A DNA stretch of 64,000 nt, taken from NCBI GenBank assembly GCA_037179335.1, contig JAKZHN010000036.1, positions 286,949 to 350,948 on the forward strand, in the 5' to 3' direction. Numbering within the stretch: the stretch's first letter is position 1; each line of letters starts with the position of its first letter. The notes beneath the pieces are model-generated. The model was not told the DNA's origin and did not search any database. It saw only the letters and a program-made list of their open reading frames with translations. Positions 40,257-52,316 of this stretch are shown piece by piece. The DNA comes from Cyclaneusma minus (lineage: Eukaryota > Ascomycota > Leotiomycetes > Marthamycetales > Marthamycetaceae). The translations under genes and the position numbers were made by a program.

Positions 40257-40345
40257 GGTATATGCTATTATTTTTATATATCCCTAGCACCCAATCGGGC
40301 TTAAGCCGCCTTGGCCATCTATTGAAATTTAAATAGCATACCCCC
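40257..40345 (-). repeat. Right inverted terminal unit of the split element
   Basis: An 89-bp unit begins GGTATATGCTATTATTTT and ends AATAGCATACCCCC. It is the inverse partner of 29,379-29,487. Normal base composition resumes directly after it. Confidence 0.65.
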
Positions 40346-43300
40346 TCAAATTTTGGCAGCAAAACTTGTGTAATATATGATCGCAAATGAGTCTTTATAT
40401 TGGAGTTGATTGCTGATCATGACCAACCCCTTTTTGTATGCGGCCTCGCGACGGCAGCCTCGCGTTAGCCTCGTTTTTCAACGGCAGACATGGACGTGGG
40501 ATGATGCCGGACGCTGATGAGAGATCAATAATTATGCCAGGGAGGCTCTCTGCCTGGTGATCTGGTCCCTGTTTAGGGGAATTGTGAACGTCAGAAAATC
40601 GTGTAGCCTCATTTCCAGCCCTTGTCGGAATGCCATTTGTCGTCATTTCCGGATGCCCTGATGAAGGTCAACTGTATCGTCGAACATCCGACGGGCCCGG
40701 GTCAGCCTCACTTGTTTCGGGGAAGCAGAGTTTCACCATTCGCAACAGGCGTTGGCATCTGACATACAGAGAGGCGGTCTGCCATGTATGAAGCTGCCGT
40801 CAAGTTGCCGTCCGGGAAGCGCTGCGTTTCCAAAAGCCGTCGACCACCAATGATGACGATGTCTGGTCTACGGTACTCCGTGCAATCGCAGGATATTAAC
40901 GGGGTCCCCTTATGCATTCTTCTTTTCGTACGGGCTGCCCGTACTGGCGGGAGTCTGCGGCCACATGGATATTGTCTCTCGCCAGCAGGCTGGAGGTCAC
41001 TGGACTGCAACGTCACCTTTGTACCCAGCGGGCGCGAGTAGCTTCGGATTGCATCTGCCTGCTTTACATGTACCTTCGTACCTCAATACATAGAAGCACA
41101 GATCTCGCAGTGTGGGGAAGACAATGCGGCTGTTTGGGGTAAAAATAGCAATTGCAGTTATCAGACGAGATATTCGAACCAACCCCCACTCTCTCATTTC
41201 TCCTGGGAGGTGGAGAGAGCATCATGCTCTCTGCACACTTCTACTCTCGACCCCTCTTGCAGAAAGAGGCGAGCACAACGCCCAGCTGTGGTGAAGGGAA
41301 CGACCGCGAGTTTGACGATGTGGTTACTCCGTGGCGGGAGGCTACCCGCAGGTGCTCAATGTACGTACGCCCGTGAACCGATGACCTCCTGCTGACTGAG
41401 GAAACTCCTGTACAAGGCGGGAGACGGGCGTAGGACCGAGAAGAGTAGTACGGAATAAAGAGACGGGTAGTGCTTTGTTCATATCCACGACGGTCGACAA
41501 GGGACCGCCGCGAAGTTGGAAGCGATGTATGACTGAAGTCAAAGCGACACCAAAATCCCAAGTTTTTTCAAACGTAGGTTTCGAAGAGAAAGCAAAGACT
41601 TGGCTGTCTGTTGTCAGCTGCGATATCAGGGGGCAGATATCAAGTCTATGATAGCTAGTCTCCGTTGTCTTTGTCTTCGTGTCAAAGAGCGGGTTGAGCG
41701 TCGAGGCCGGCAGCAAGCCGTTCCGTATCGTGGTTGTAGATGTCATCCCGCGTGGGACGCCATTTTCAAGCATGCGATAGGGATCGTCGTATACCTAGGA
41801 AGCAGACCTGAAGAGTCGAAAGCGAGCATTCTTGCAGGCAGTACATTGGGATCATTCTGCCCGCAGCCCGTAAGAGAATGGAAGAACGTAGAGAGCATGC
41901 TCACATGATAAAGCTGGAGCGAACATCTGCAAGGCTTTCAATGCAAAAGCACACCAGGCAGCGAATAGCGTTCCCAAGAATTGCAAGAAATGCAAAGCCT
42001 GGGGTTTCACCCTATAAGTATTGGTAGCCTCATGTTCAACAAAAGCAAGGGACCTCCCTCTGGATGCGCCAACGGTTCAGCGAAAGCGCGAACAGCCTCT
42101 ATGAGGCGCTGTGGGCCGGTCGGACGAGCTTTTCGCAGGTCCCAGATGCACAGCTGGGTACATGGCTCATCGTACACAGCTTCCGGATGCCTATGCACGA
42201 GATCAGCTCCTCCTGAGGAACTCATGCAACTCTGGTGCTCTGCAGCAGGGCGGAGCCTGCGACAAGCAAGGAAAATGCGAATTCTTGGAAGGCAGGACCG
42301 CACTGGGAATCATGCGCATTGCTAGCAATATACTCGAGTCAGAGCGCCTGCATTGACTTCGTGTTGGGCTTGAGTCGTAGCGATGGTGCAAGTCGAGCAT
42401 TTCCGGCCTTGAGCATGAGTGGTGGCGGCTGGGCGGCGAGGCGGCGGCCGGTACGAGGCGTTTATTGACAAGGCGATGGGTGGTGTCAAAGTACTTGATG
42501 TAGGCGGGTGTTGATGGCGATCGGGCCAGGTCGGTGGAGATGTCCCGTACGGTGGAGATGTCCCGTACGGTGTGCTCTGCTGGGTGTATTCAAGTTATTA
42601 AAAGTAGTGAACCTTGACCCTGCCGACTATTCCGAGCACCGACTGGATCTGCCTTGCAACTCAAAACGGGCATTGGCATGGCCATTAATTGATTCTTAGC
42701 TGGTACCGCAAATTATTCGTCGTCCCTGAGCATTCCTCCTTCCCAACTCTTCCTCCTCCCTTTGTATCCCCCGTCCTGCCATTCCTGTATTATTATTCCT
42801 CTGATACTCCTGTACTCTACCGCCCGCTGCTCTCCTTTGGCCGCGCCCTCACTTTGTTTTAGATCTCCTTGCACTTGGTTTCTTGTTCTCTTATGCAAGT
42901 CATTCCCTCTTGCCAGCAGCCAGTTCGCCCTCTCTCTTTGAGCCCCTCGAACAAAAGCGACGGCTTGCCCCGGCCGCGCACTCCTTTGAAAACGTCTGCA
43001 GCCTTTCACCTGGAATCACAGCTGAAATCGCTCACGCGCAGGTAAGACTCTCGCATTCCTACATATTCACTTGCAAACGCCCTGAGACGCCTTCGAGCGC
43101 CAACCCTTCCTCGAAAGTGCCCTGCACAACCAGCTGCGCCTAGCCGCTTCCACATGCACACGAGATCCAATTCGTCCTACAGCCTTTCCTTCTTTTGTTT
43201 GCGCCGAGTGAAATACTAATCCGCGGGTACCGCAGTTCCAAGTTTCGACGACCCGGACCAACACCCAAGTCTCAACAGCCCACTTACTCTTCGAGGCCGA

Positions 43301-43363
43301 CTGCCCCCATCGTGCCCCTCACCACCCACGAATTGGAATTTACTTACAGCTTGGCTGAGGATA
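40346..43363. other. Three kilobases of normal composition without a recognisable gene
   Basis: Many short frames exist on both strands (the longest is a 143-codon minus frame at 41,342-41,773), but none shows a known domain, signal peptide or convincing intron set. A hairpin-capable GAGAGCATCATGCTCTC is at 41,214-41,230. The last 600 bp is pyrimidine-rich and is probably the long 5' leader and promoter of the Tcp11 gene, possibly with a leader intron. Decayed gene remnants or non-coding RNA cannot be excluded. Confidence 0.4.
42532..42567 (+). repeat. 18-bp tandem repeat, two copies
   Basis: The unit CGGTGGAGATGTCCCGTA occurs twice in succession and is followed by a partial third copy (CGGTG). 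Confidence 0.9.
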
Positions 43364-45571
43364 ATGATGAATGTGCCTGGGGGCGGAGGAGTCTCGAGAG
43401 ACCGTCGCAGCTCTATCGTTCCCACAGATGACCGGTCCGGCGCAGCACAGAAGGAAAACGATGGAGGCCGGAGAAGTTCTGCGACCAGCATCGACGCAGG
43501 TTTGCAAGGGAAGAGCGGCGATATTGAGGTGGAGAAATCAGTCTTCCAGGATATACCGGCCATGGAGTCGACGGCACGGAATGTATTGACCTCGACAAGC
43601 CGACAGAACGTTATGTCGTCGGCAGCGCAGATTACAGCTGGCGGTGCGTCTGCCGCTACACCGTCGCAGCGAGCAAACACCAACAGCAGCAAGAAGTCGA
43701 CGAGTCTCGAACCCCCAGTGACCAAGCAAACTCTCAGTGAGCTCGACGTCAATAAGATTGTACATAATCCCAAATTACGCCACGACATCAACTTCGACCC
43801 GGAACTGCACTTCCGGCCAAATCTTGACGGAGACAAGGGCAAGAGGAAGCAGGCTCGAGCGGATGCCTTTTGGACCTCTATGCGCAGACAGTTGGAGCTT
43901 TTCTTGACCAACCGGGAAGCTTTTGAGGCCGAAGTGAATGGCCAAGAGTGGTGTCTGCCGTCCACGTTATGTGCTATTAGGGGTATCCTCGAGACCTTGG
44001 TGCCGCAGCGAGATCGTGCGTCTGTGGAAGAAATCGTCAACGTAGAGCTGCTCATGCAGCAATTCACGAAAGGTGTTGCGGATCTTGGCAAATTGGCTCA
44101 GTGGCTGTCACAATTGTTGAAGTCTCACTGTGCTCCAATGCGTGACCCTTGGGTTGACCAGATGGTTGTTTCTCTCAGCAGCGGCGACAAGAACCGCGAC
44201 GTAGCGGAGTTAGTCCAGGGCATGCGACAGCTGTTAGGAGTCTTGGAGGCAATGAAGCTGGTCAGTGGACAAATGATTTCCGCGATACCCTATAATGCTA
44301 ATATATAACAGGATGTGGCCAATCACCAAATTCGATGTTTGCGGCCCCTACTTATCGAAGATACTGTTCACTTCGAGACTAGATTCTTCTGTCGCCGAAT
44401 TACCAGCGGAAAACTCGATACAACACGAGCTCGCGAATGGTATCGCCCCTTTCTGCTGCAGCAGCAAATGCAGAATGTCCCCACGCCTAATGGAGAGTTA
44501 TGGGCCTTCTTTGACGCCTTCCTGTCTACGCTCCAGCCATCGAGACGTACAACACAAATTCCAGAAACATTTCAATTCGACGAGGACCGAATCGTCAAGT
44601 TTCGATCAGATCTTCTCGATGCTGTTAATTTGGAAGTTTGCGACCGACTGTTTCTTCTAGTTGATGCGGATGTCCGCAGATCGATGGCACCGATACCTAG
44701 ATCCTATTCTCCTGCACTGTCCGATTCGTCCTCGCCTTACATGCGCACACCCGCCTCTGATGAGGATCTTTCTGGACCTAGAATTCCATCATCTACCGAC
44801 TTTGTCGACTCACGGCACAGACGTCCTGATGCGTTGGCATACTTATCGAACGAATTGGACAGCCCTGCAAGGTCAGCGACAAGCTCTCCGGCATTGACAA
44901 CTTCGAACACGCCCTCAAATTCAAGTCTTTGCACACCCTACATGCCAAGATCAACGTCGCAGATATCTCCAGCTGATCTAGCTTCTGTCCAATTCACCCT
45001 TCGTCAATCGATCATCGCCATATTAGAAGACTGCCCCGACAGCTCTGACCGACGCTGGCAGATCCAAGCCCCAGCAATTGCGCTAGAGATTTTGCGAACG
45101 GCCCATGCCCCTCTTCATCAACTCGCCAACTTCGAACCATGTCTACAACAATTATCCCATCCTGGTTTCGCGTTGTTCCAAAACGCCGAACAACTTGTCC
45201 TTTCCCAACTACGACCCCTCGTCCAGCAGCTCGTCACCTCCTACCAACCGCTTTCCTCGCTCCAGATCTTCGAGGCGGCGACATCGCCTAGAGCAACGCC
45301 GTACAGTCGATTCCCAGCGCTGAACGCCTTGCACGATATTGCGACCCGCTTGGTCCACATCGGTACTCTTCACTGGAGGGTCTGGGCTCCCCTGGCCTAC
45401 TTGGACCTAGAAGATGAGAGTGACAGCCAAGGGCGAGCCGGCAACGGCGGCGATGAAACCATGGGCGTCGAAAACACATCGGCAGACGGCGCAGACATGT
45501 CCAAAGACCGAGGCTCGCGGCCACGGTCACAAAGGCAAGGCTCTATGTCCGAAATTCCTACGCGGAGTTAA
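43364..45571 (+). CDS. Tcp11 / Sok1 family protein
   Basis: Two exons (43,364-44,260; 44,312-45,571) joined in phase 0 give 718 residues. The N-terminal 130 residues are low in complexity. The Tcp11 domain begins with PKLRHDINFDPELHFRPNLDG and continues through VANHQIRCLRPLLIEDTVHFE and the REWYRPFL block into the C-terminal helical part. Yeast Sok1 acts in the cAMP/protein kinase A growth pathway as a multicopy suppressor, and the animal protein TCP11 is linked to cAMP signalling in sperm. The biochemical function is not settled. The start has two in-frame ATGs (MM); an extra 5' exon is possible but not needed. Acidic, serine-rich residues close the protein. Confidence 0.88.
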
Positions 45572-47100
45572 TTCCGCAGTCCTTCTCGAAATCCGAAACC
45601 TCCATTCGGGAGATTTGCTCCCCGAACCCCCATCTCTTTCTTCCTCTTTATCCGTCCTCTCACGCATCCTCGATACCCTCTTCAAAATGGCTCAGGCAAC
45701 CCTTGTACTCTTGATCAATTTTTAATCCATCTGGCTTTTAGCGCTGCAAGGAGTTTAGTCTTTTCCATGGAGTTGGGTCTACGTAGGATAATCGTCTGTC
45801 AGCGCAACAAAACCGTCTGCGGCGCCTTGCATAATCGGAGCTTCCGAGGAGGAAGTCTCTGTCTCGTTCGTCTTCTTGTTTTCCTTTTTGTGCATAGAGC
45901 GGCTGCTTTCCTGCGAACGGGACAACGGGCTATTGTCTAGAGGGCTGAATGCGCGTTTTTGGAGGCGATGGCGCGAAAGCCGCGCGCTATCTCGAAAGAC
46001 TCGTGGGGCAACCTGAGAAGCTTAATACCGAGAAAACCTTGAAAAATATATGAAGCTTGAAGAGTCATGCGGTGATGTGCGCTTATGCAGTATATGCTCT
46101 TCGTGACAAATCCGTATGCATGCGGATGAAAGCATCAAGTGACAAGCACGTGGTGGAAAGTCTGTAATTACTAAATATGAACTCGGTGATCTTGGTTGCC
46201 TTCTGTCAACTCCAAGTAGGCGAAGCCGGATTTCCTTAATTGGCTCGACGATACTTTCCAGCACGAGACAGGTGGGTCCTTGACTTCTTTGGGCTCGATC
46301 AGCACATGGCTGAGGGGTAACATGCCGCCTTGCCAAAAGTTAGACGCCGGAAGGGAGATATGGAAGGACAGTGATTGGAGCTGGCCCGTTTTCAAGCCTT
46401 TAAGGCGAGGTTAAGATTCCAATCATGCACGCGTTGCACGGTCTCGTTGCATGTGGACGTACCCTACAGTGGGCATGACGCCATGTAGTAGCTTGAAGCT
46501 TGCGCGGGTGACTGATTGATGCTACAGGTCGTCGAGGGAGAGAGGGACGGCGGGGATACAAATAATGTCGGAGATCATAATAAACATGTTGCAAGTCTAC
46601 CGGGAATTGAATTGCTGGGCCGGGCGAGATCCGGAATCCATGAGTCGCTATGGAGTGCCAGGGCAGGTTTAAGGCTGAGCTATGTTCAATTCACATAGGG
46701 CGGGCTTGTGTTCTGGAAGTCCGAAATGCTTCGCGGGCCAAGAACCGAAGCTGCAGGAACGGCAAAGCGGCGCTAGCCTGAACCGGGGGCCGCCTTCCTC
46801 ATGGGCCAGGCCAGGACCTCGTCCAGAAGCCTCCCCATCATCAAGATGCCCATGAAGCCATCCGATTCCCGTCAAGCATTCCAGGACCCGCCCGGCCATG
46901 CGAGCATTGCCGAGCAGCCATGATCTCTCCCAGAAGACTCTCTGATTCCTGCGAGCGACTGCCAATGCCACCGATGAGGCCTGCCCCCTGTCAATCCTGA
47001 GCCTGTCCGCCCTCGCCAACGCCGACTGTCGAAGCAACACTACAGCACCGACCGGCCCAAACCTTCCGTGAACCAACATTTCACCCAGATTCCCCGGACC
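45572..47100. other. Region between the Tcp11 and Sog2 genes
   Basis: About 1.5 kb with the Tcp11 3' flank and the Sog2 promoter and leader. A 189-codon minus frame at 46,669-47,238 overlaps the start of Sog2 on the other strand and has no recognisable domain. I see no separate gene. Confidence 0.45.
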
Positions 47101-50100
47101 ATGGACAGAACAGCAGGTGTTCCCTTGGGTGCTGCAACGCAGTCCACCGGCCGTCCGATGCCCGAGAATGGCCAAACACAGCGCGCAGCTCCGTCGGCTA
47201 CTGTCAGGAGGTTTCCCAATAACTCGGTCGACCGGCACGGCTCTTCCAATGGGTCGTCATCGTCCAATTATGCCCCATTATCGGCAAATCAAGTCGTGGC
47301 TCTCGCCCAGGAGGCCATGAAGAATGCCCTGGCAGAGAACGAAACCAAAGCCGCAGAAGCGAGCGGTGTGAGCAACGATTTGAAGCCCGGTGTCACAATC
47401 GATCTCAGCCACAAGAACATTCAAAAGTTTCCAGAAGAAGTGGTGGATATAATAAAGACGGAATTGGAGAGGTACACATCTCACCTTCCCTCGGCCTCAC
47501 CAAGCGGAGACTAACTGCTCCTTTAACACACAGACTCGCCTTGTCTCATAACATGATCTCCAGCTTTCCGGCTCGTTTTGCGGAGTGCTCCTCTTTGAGG
47601 TATCTAAACGTTCGGAATAACGTCATACGGGAGTTTCCACTGGCTGTATGCAATTGTCTCGTGCTAATTATTTATGGGCCGTTTGCTGATGCGAGAGACA
47701 GATATGCGAGCTGACCTCTCTGGAAATTCTCGACCTCGGCCGAAATAAACTTCGATTTCTGCCGCCCGAGCTTGCGAAACTATCTTCACTCAAGGTCTTG
47801 TCGATCCAAAAGAACAGAATCGAAGACCTGCCGCTGTGTTTGGCAGATATGGCCTCCCTCCAGGTCTTGAAACTAGAGGGCAACCCCATACGCTTCCCGC
47901 CGAAAGAGATACTATACCCTCAAGCTACAACCCCGCCAAACGGAGGAATTCTCAAGGAGAGTGAAATGGCCGATGTCACTGTTACCGCGCAAATCAAGAG
48001 ATTCTTGAAGCAGAAAGCTATTGTCGATAGATCCGAGACGGAGTCTGGAGGTGAAGAATCGAGCGAAGGTCCGGAGACTCCCCGGCCAGCTTTCAAGCGA
48101 GTCACGAGCGGCAGATTTCCCATCAAAGTCAATGGCGCCGAAGTGCCTGATTTGCGCTCTCCAGCCTTGCCACGAGGTCCGATTCCTCCGTCTCGATCAC
48201 ACTATCGAGGTCTTTCTCAGCAAAATGCAGCTCTGAGACATCCTGGCGTAATGCCACTGGCTATCGCCAACAGTGAGCGATTAAGAAGCAACAGCGAGAG
48301 TCAGTCCCAGAGTCGCGCCCGCCGTGATCCATCCGCAGATCCATCACGGCGGATGGGCCTAGTGACACGGAAGCAGTCGGATCTCGGTACCGTAGACGAA
48401 AGTATGCTGAACAGACTAAGTTATCATTATCGGGGCCTCAGCCATGGTTCAGCAGGGAACTCGAGAAGCCCAGCTAGTCCAGCAGATGCATCTTTTTTGC
48501 GGGCCGGCTACGTTCGAAGGTTATCAAGCCTCCCGGAAAGAAAGCGACAGTCGACAAAATATGACCCAGTCATTGAGGGCGCCAAAGGGATATTATTCGC
48601 CCTTTTCCAGATACATCCTCTCATATCAATACTCATTGGTCTTACCCGGGACGGAAACGATAAGCGATCCAGTTTGGAGGCCGTCTTTTACAATGCTTCC
48701 ACTCATGTCGATGAGCTTGATCGGGATATACAAGAGTACGACTCGTACACGGAGGAAGACGAGCAAGGCCACCCGCGATCCAACGAAACCGTCCACAGTG
48801 CTTGTCTGACATGCGTATCGGCTTACATACATGTCTGTTCCCTCCTGTCCCGACATGTGGAGGTTCTTCTCGTTAACGGCGATCCACGATATATTCGAGC
48901 TTTGCTACTATACGTTTACGGAAGCATATGCGAAGTACGAAACGCAAGTACTAGCTTGTTCGCCGGCGATGTTAAAGAGGTTCCAAAAATTGTGCCTTCT
49001 TCCGGAGACACTCTCAGGCCGCCTGTCAAGGACAGAATGATGTCTCTGAGCGAAACAAGTGTGCGGCAGCCAAGATCGAGAAGTGCCACTCAAGTTCAAC
49101 ATACACCCAGCCTACGAGTTGCAACAAATGGCCCACCTCCATTCTTGAATGTCAACAGCAGATCAAATACCATGGTGAGTTCTGTGACAGCTACACCTCG
49201 TTCTGGCGAGTCTTTCGCCTCTTCGAACAACTCCAGGGGCATGGGTGATTTCAATGAGGAAGATCGTGTCTTTGACGGAATATTCCTCCATCTGCAACAA
49301 TCATCCGAATTGGCAATTATGACCCTACCAAATGTCCACACGCATTTCGTCTCCGCTATGAAGACGAATATTAGGCACGGCAACATGGATCTATCACGAC
49401 AATACTGGCAGCTCCTCAGTCAAAAATGCTCAGTTGCATTGCAATCCGCCGAGGCTTTGAAGAACAGACTATCTTTGATCAAACTCAAGGAACCGGGAAT
49501 TCGGACCCAAGGCGCATTTTGGGAGTTGTGCAACACGTTTATTAACGTGCGTATACCCCTCTTATAACTCAGACTAGTTGTTAATCAAATGCAGGCCTAC
49601 ACCGACCTGGTACTGAAGATCAGGGAGATTCGAGAAAATAAATCCATGACCAAGGGACTTCCCACCGAGGTGATCGAACTACTTCGACCTTTGCACAAGA
49701 TAGTATTGAAAACCAGCAAGCTCATTGAAGCGTCACCATGGTCATTCCTAGCGACATCCGCCCAGTCCAATGGATCTCACCACGGCGGTTCTTTCGGCTC
49801 TCAATCTTCAGCCTCGCAAATGACTTTGCCAATGACACCTGCAAGCGCTGCACTCGGCCCTGCTGTGCAAGCAACAGTGCCTTCTACACCGATGAGTGCA
49901 TCAACTAATGCGCTATTCAGCAGCAACGTGTTTGAAAGAGCTGATGCGCTACTTTCCATGAACAATAGCATTGCCAGCTCGCGGAATGGTACCATGACGA
50001 GCTACTCGAGCATGGTACCGAGCGATGGGCTGATCACACCGGCGTCGACGCTGAGCCCGATGAATACGCTGAATAATGGGACTCGCTTCGGCCAGAAGCA

Positions 50101-50110
50101 GATGATATGA
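47101..50110 (+). CDS. SOG2: Sog2-like leucine-rich repeat protein of the RAM signalling network
   Basis: Four exons (47,101-47,471; 47,534-47,645; 47,702-49,546; 49,595-50,110) give 947 residues. Leucine-rich repeats occupy about residues 95-225 (LALSHNMISSFP, LRYLNVRNNVIREFP, LEILDLGRNKLRFLP, LKVLSIQKNRIEDLP, LQVLKLEGNPIRFPP). A serine-rich linker follows, then the Sog2 region from about 445 (EGAKGILFALFQIHPLISIL) to about 860. In yeast, Sog2 works with the kinase Cbk1, Kic1, Hym1, Mob2 and Tao3 in polarised growth and cell separation. The first ATG was chosen; an in-frame GTG at 47,068 is not a likely start. All introns are short and the model is in phase. Confidence 0.92.
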
Positions 50111-50731
50111 ACTCCTACAAAACTTCCCTGAATCGACTACCGAGAGCAAGAACTCTTATCAACGACGACTTTTCCTCGCTGTTAAACTGTACAACATTCC
50201 TTATCGCATGATACCTCGTGTAGGAGTCTACGAAGCGGACGAGCGCAGTTTCCGGTTTTTTTCCGCATCTTACTTGCAGGCAAGGGCGTTTTGCAATCAT
50301 CGCATTTTATGTGCATAAGGGAAGGGCAAGCGGAGATTGGGCATGGTCGGTCGTTCAGAGGAGATACGGAATGGATCATGGATATAGCACATGGGAATTT
50401 ATGGGATAGATAGCAGATTCCACAAAGCGCTGCGGAATGATTTTGGAAGGGCGGATGCGTACTCAGAGACATTGAATGGCTAGGCAGTAGGCACTTTTGC
50501 TATCAATTACCAAGTTTTGACTCGTCAAGTCATTGGGTCTGGTGACAAGCTGTTGATTGGTGAAGTTGTGGGCTACTTGAAATGGAGCTTGTCATTTGAT
50601 AGCCCCTTTTTTGGCTTTGGCTAGGTAGGTAGATGAGTGTCGACAGATTCCAGGGACGAACTCGTATACCTTTTGAAAGTCTATACCTCTATATTCCCAG
50701 GTACCCCTAAATGTCCAAGCCATTTCACCAT
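50111..50731. other. Region between convergent Sog2 and Shb17-like genes
   Basis: 620 bp that should contain both 3' UTRs and terminators. No gene is seen. Confidence 0.5.
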
Positions 50732-51535
50732 CTAGGATTTCTCTGCCTCGTCACTCCCCTCATCACCCCCCTCTTTATACCTCCAAACATGCTCCTTCGG
50801 CTTCTCCTCCCTCTCCTCACTCCCCCCCATATTGACCCCCAACAGCAACGCCGGCTCCCCCACACTCCCATGATCATAACTCAACACCCCGACCGCGCCC
50901 GGCTCCAACATGAACCTCAGCCGCATCCCCAACTCCACCTCCACCCACCTCTTCGCAAAAGCCCGCAAGATATGTCCATGCGCCACCACCACCACATCTC
51001 TCCTCTCCCCCTCCCCCTTCCCTCCCTCCTTCAAAAACGGTTTCTGCAATTCTTTAATACGCGCAATCACATTGTCGAGCCGCGCAGAAACCTGCGCAGC
51101 GCTTTCTCCGCCCTCGCACCCATCGACCCAAATATCCCACTCCCTTTCCCCATCCAAGCCTTCCGCTTTCCTCCGTTCGCGAATCTCGCGCGTAACCAAG
51201 CCCTCATAGTCGCCATATTCCCACTCCCTAACGCCCTCCTCCACCGTAATCCGGTCTTCGTTTTCCAACCCCTTTTTCGTTTCCTCGCCAACCAGCAAAT
51301 CGAACGTCCTTTTCGCGCGGATGCGTGGAGAAACGAAAGCATGCAGTAATTTCGCCGGCTCGATCAAGCGGCCCGGTCCAAAGATGATGGATGCGGACGA
51401 GAGGATTTGGAATTCGCCGCGCGCGGTTAGGGGGATGTCGGTGAGGCCGGTGTAGCGCGTGTTTTTGGTCCATTCGGTCTCGCCGTGGCGGATGAGGAAG
51501 ATGCGGGGGGTGGGGGAGGAGGAGGGGGGCGACAT
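50732..51535 (-). CDS. SHB17: Histidine phosphatase family, Shb17-like sedoheptulose-1,7-bisphosphatase
   Basis: An intronless protein of 267 residues. The phosphohistidine motif IRHGETEWTKNTRYTGLTD (about residues 15-33) and the second catalytic histidine in VVAHGHILRAFAKRW are both present. The blocks REWEYGDYEGLVTREI and WDIWVDGCEGGE and the end GAVGVLSYDHGSVGEPAL are as in yeast Shb17. That enzyme dephosphorylates sedoheptulose-1,7-bisphosphate in the cytosol to feed ribose synthesis. The codons are very G+C-rich. Other fungal phosphoglycerate-mutase-like phosphatases share the fold, so the exact substrate is by homology only. Confidence 0.85.
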   Translation of the reverse strand: MSPPSSSPTPRIFLIRHGETEWTKNTRYTGLTDIPLTARGEFQILSSASIIFGPGRLIEPAKLLHAFVSPRIRAKRTFDLLVGEETKKGLENEDRITVEEGVREWEYGDYEGLVTREIRERRKAEGLDGEREWDIWVDGCEGGESAAQVSARLDNVIARIKELQKPFLKEGGKGEGERRDVVVVAHGHILRAFAKRWVEVELGMRLRFMLEPGAVGVLSYDHGSVGEPALLLGVNMGGSEEREEKPKEHVWRYKEGGDEGSDEAEKS

Positions 51536-52316
51536 TGTGGGCTGGCGGAGATTTGGGGAAATCTAGTTTCAATCCTGAGTTTCTTTGTCTTTCGTATTAA
51601 TAGGTGGAATTGAGGGAATTGGAAATTCCAGTTTTGAACGAGGAGAGGGGACCGCGTGGGGGTTGGGGAGAGGCTGAGGATGATTGATGTTTTTGAACTT
51701 GAGAGTTGGTGAGGTAGACTCAATGGTGGGGCACTTGAGCGGAGAACAGAGGCAGAATAGTCGTGGTGATGAGTGAAGAGATTTGCTGAGAGGACTTCAA
51801 AATTGAAATAAATGAATGCTTTTACCTTCTGCGCGCAAGAAAATCGCAAAAAGTTGCCAGAAAGTCTCCTGAATGCACAAAACGGAGCAAATAACCCCCA
51901 ATAACAAGGTCAAAAAGATGCCAAAAATTGCCATGGAAAGCAAGAACTATACCCCCCTAAAGGAGGGTATAGAGAACAACTGATCAGGAAGTTACTTTTT
52001 CGTATTTGCAAAGCCGGCTGACGAGACACCAAACCTCGGGAGTTGAACTCAGGCACTCCACCCACCTCGCGGTAGCTAATCGCAAAGCAGGTATTATACC
52101 GTTGCACCACCACCCGGATGCCAGACCAATGGCAGATTTGACTTTGTATACCACCCTTCGAGAGCTCAACATTCTTTTCACTGCATGTCCCGTGTTCAAT
52201 GCTTTAATTGTTCTACTCTGACATGTATCATGCTCAACCTCAAGGTATCATGATTCCCCAAAAACACCAGGTCGTCCTATTCCCAACATCAAAAACAACC
52301 CCTCTCCTCACACCAT
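51536..52316. other. Region between the Shb17-like and Ccz1 genes
   Basis: This region contains the Shb17-like promoter and the 3' flank of Ccz1. A tRNA-like segment on the minus strand (about 52,025-52,118) is listed separately. A palindromic CCCCCCTAAAGGAGGG is at about 51,952-51,967. No protein gene is seen. Confidence 0.45.
52025..52118 (-). other. tRNA-like segment with A-box and B-box words, probably a relic
   Basis: On the minus strand TGGTGCAACGGTATAATACC fits a D-arm and A box (GGT pairs with ACC), and about 50 bases later AGTTCAACTCC resembles a B box. I cannot fold an acceptor stem, and the T stem has mismatches. It may be a decayed tRNA, a tRNA-derived fragment or chance. Confidence 0.25.

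Larger units (their letters stand above)
29379..40345. mobile_element. Older RIP-degraded element with inverted ends, split by retrotransposon copy C
   Basis: GGGGGTATGCTATTAAATTT at 29,379 recurs inverted at 40,345 (GGGGGTATGCTATTTAAATTT on the minus strand, one base longer). Further words are shared inside each end: GCTAGGGA, and AAAATAATAGCATATNCC about 90-110 bp in. Without copy C and its duplicated site, the element would be about 3.4 kb, a size that fits a DNA transposon. Residual frames at 29,641-29,844 (minus) and 30,471-30,653 (plus) are lysine-rich and unrecognised. The family and target duplication could not be settled. Two separate mini-elements in opposite orientation are an alternative. 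Confidence 0.55.

Noticed and set aside
41342..41773. 143-codon minus frame in the gene-poor stretch
   Set aside because: It has no domain or neighbouring exons. Overlapping frames on both strands are equally open.
46669..47238. 189-codon minus frame overlapping the Sog2 start
   Set aside because: It is a shadow of the Sog2 leader and first exon in G+C-rich sequence, with no recognisable domain.
51952..51967. Short palindrome resembling a bacterial terminator
   Set aside because: In a fungal nuclear genome this has no terminator meaning, and no T run follows.
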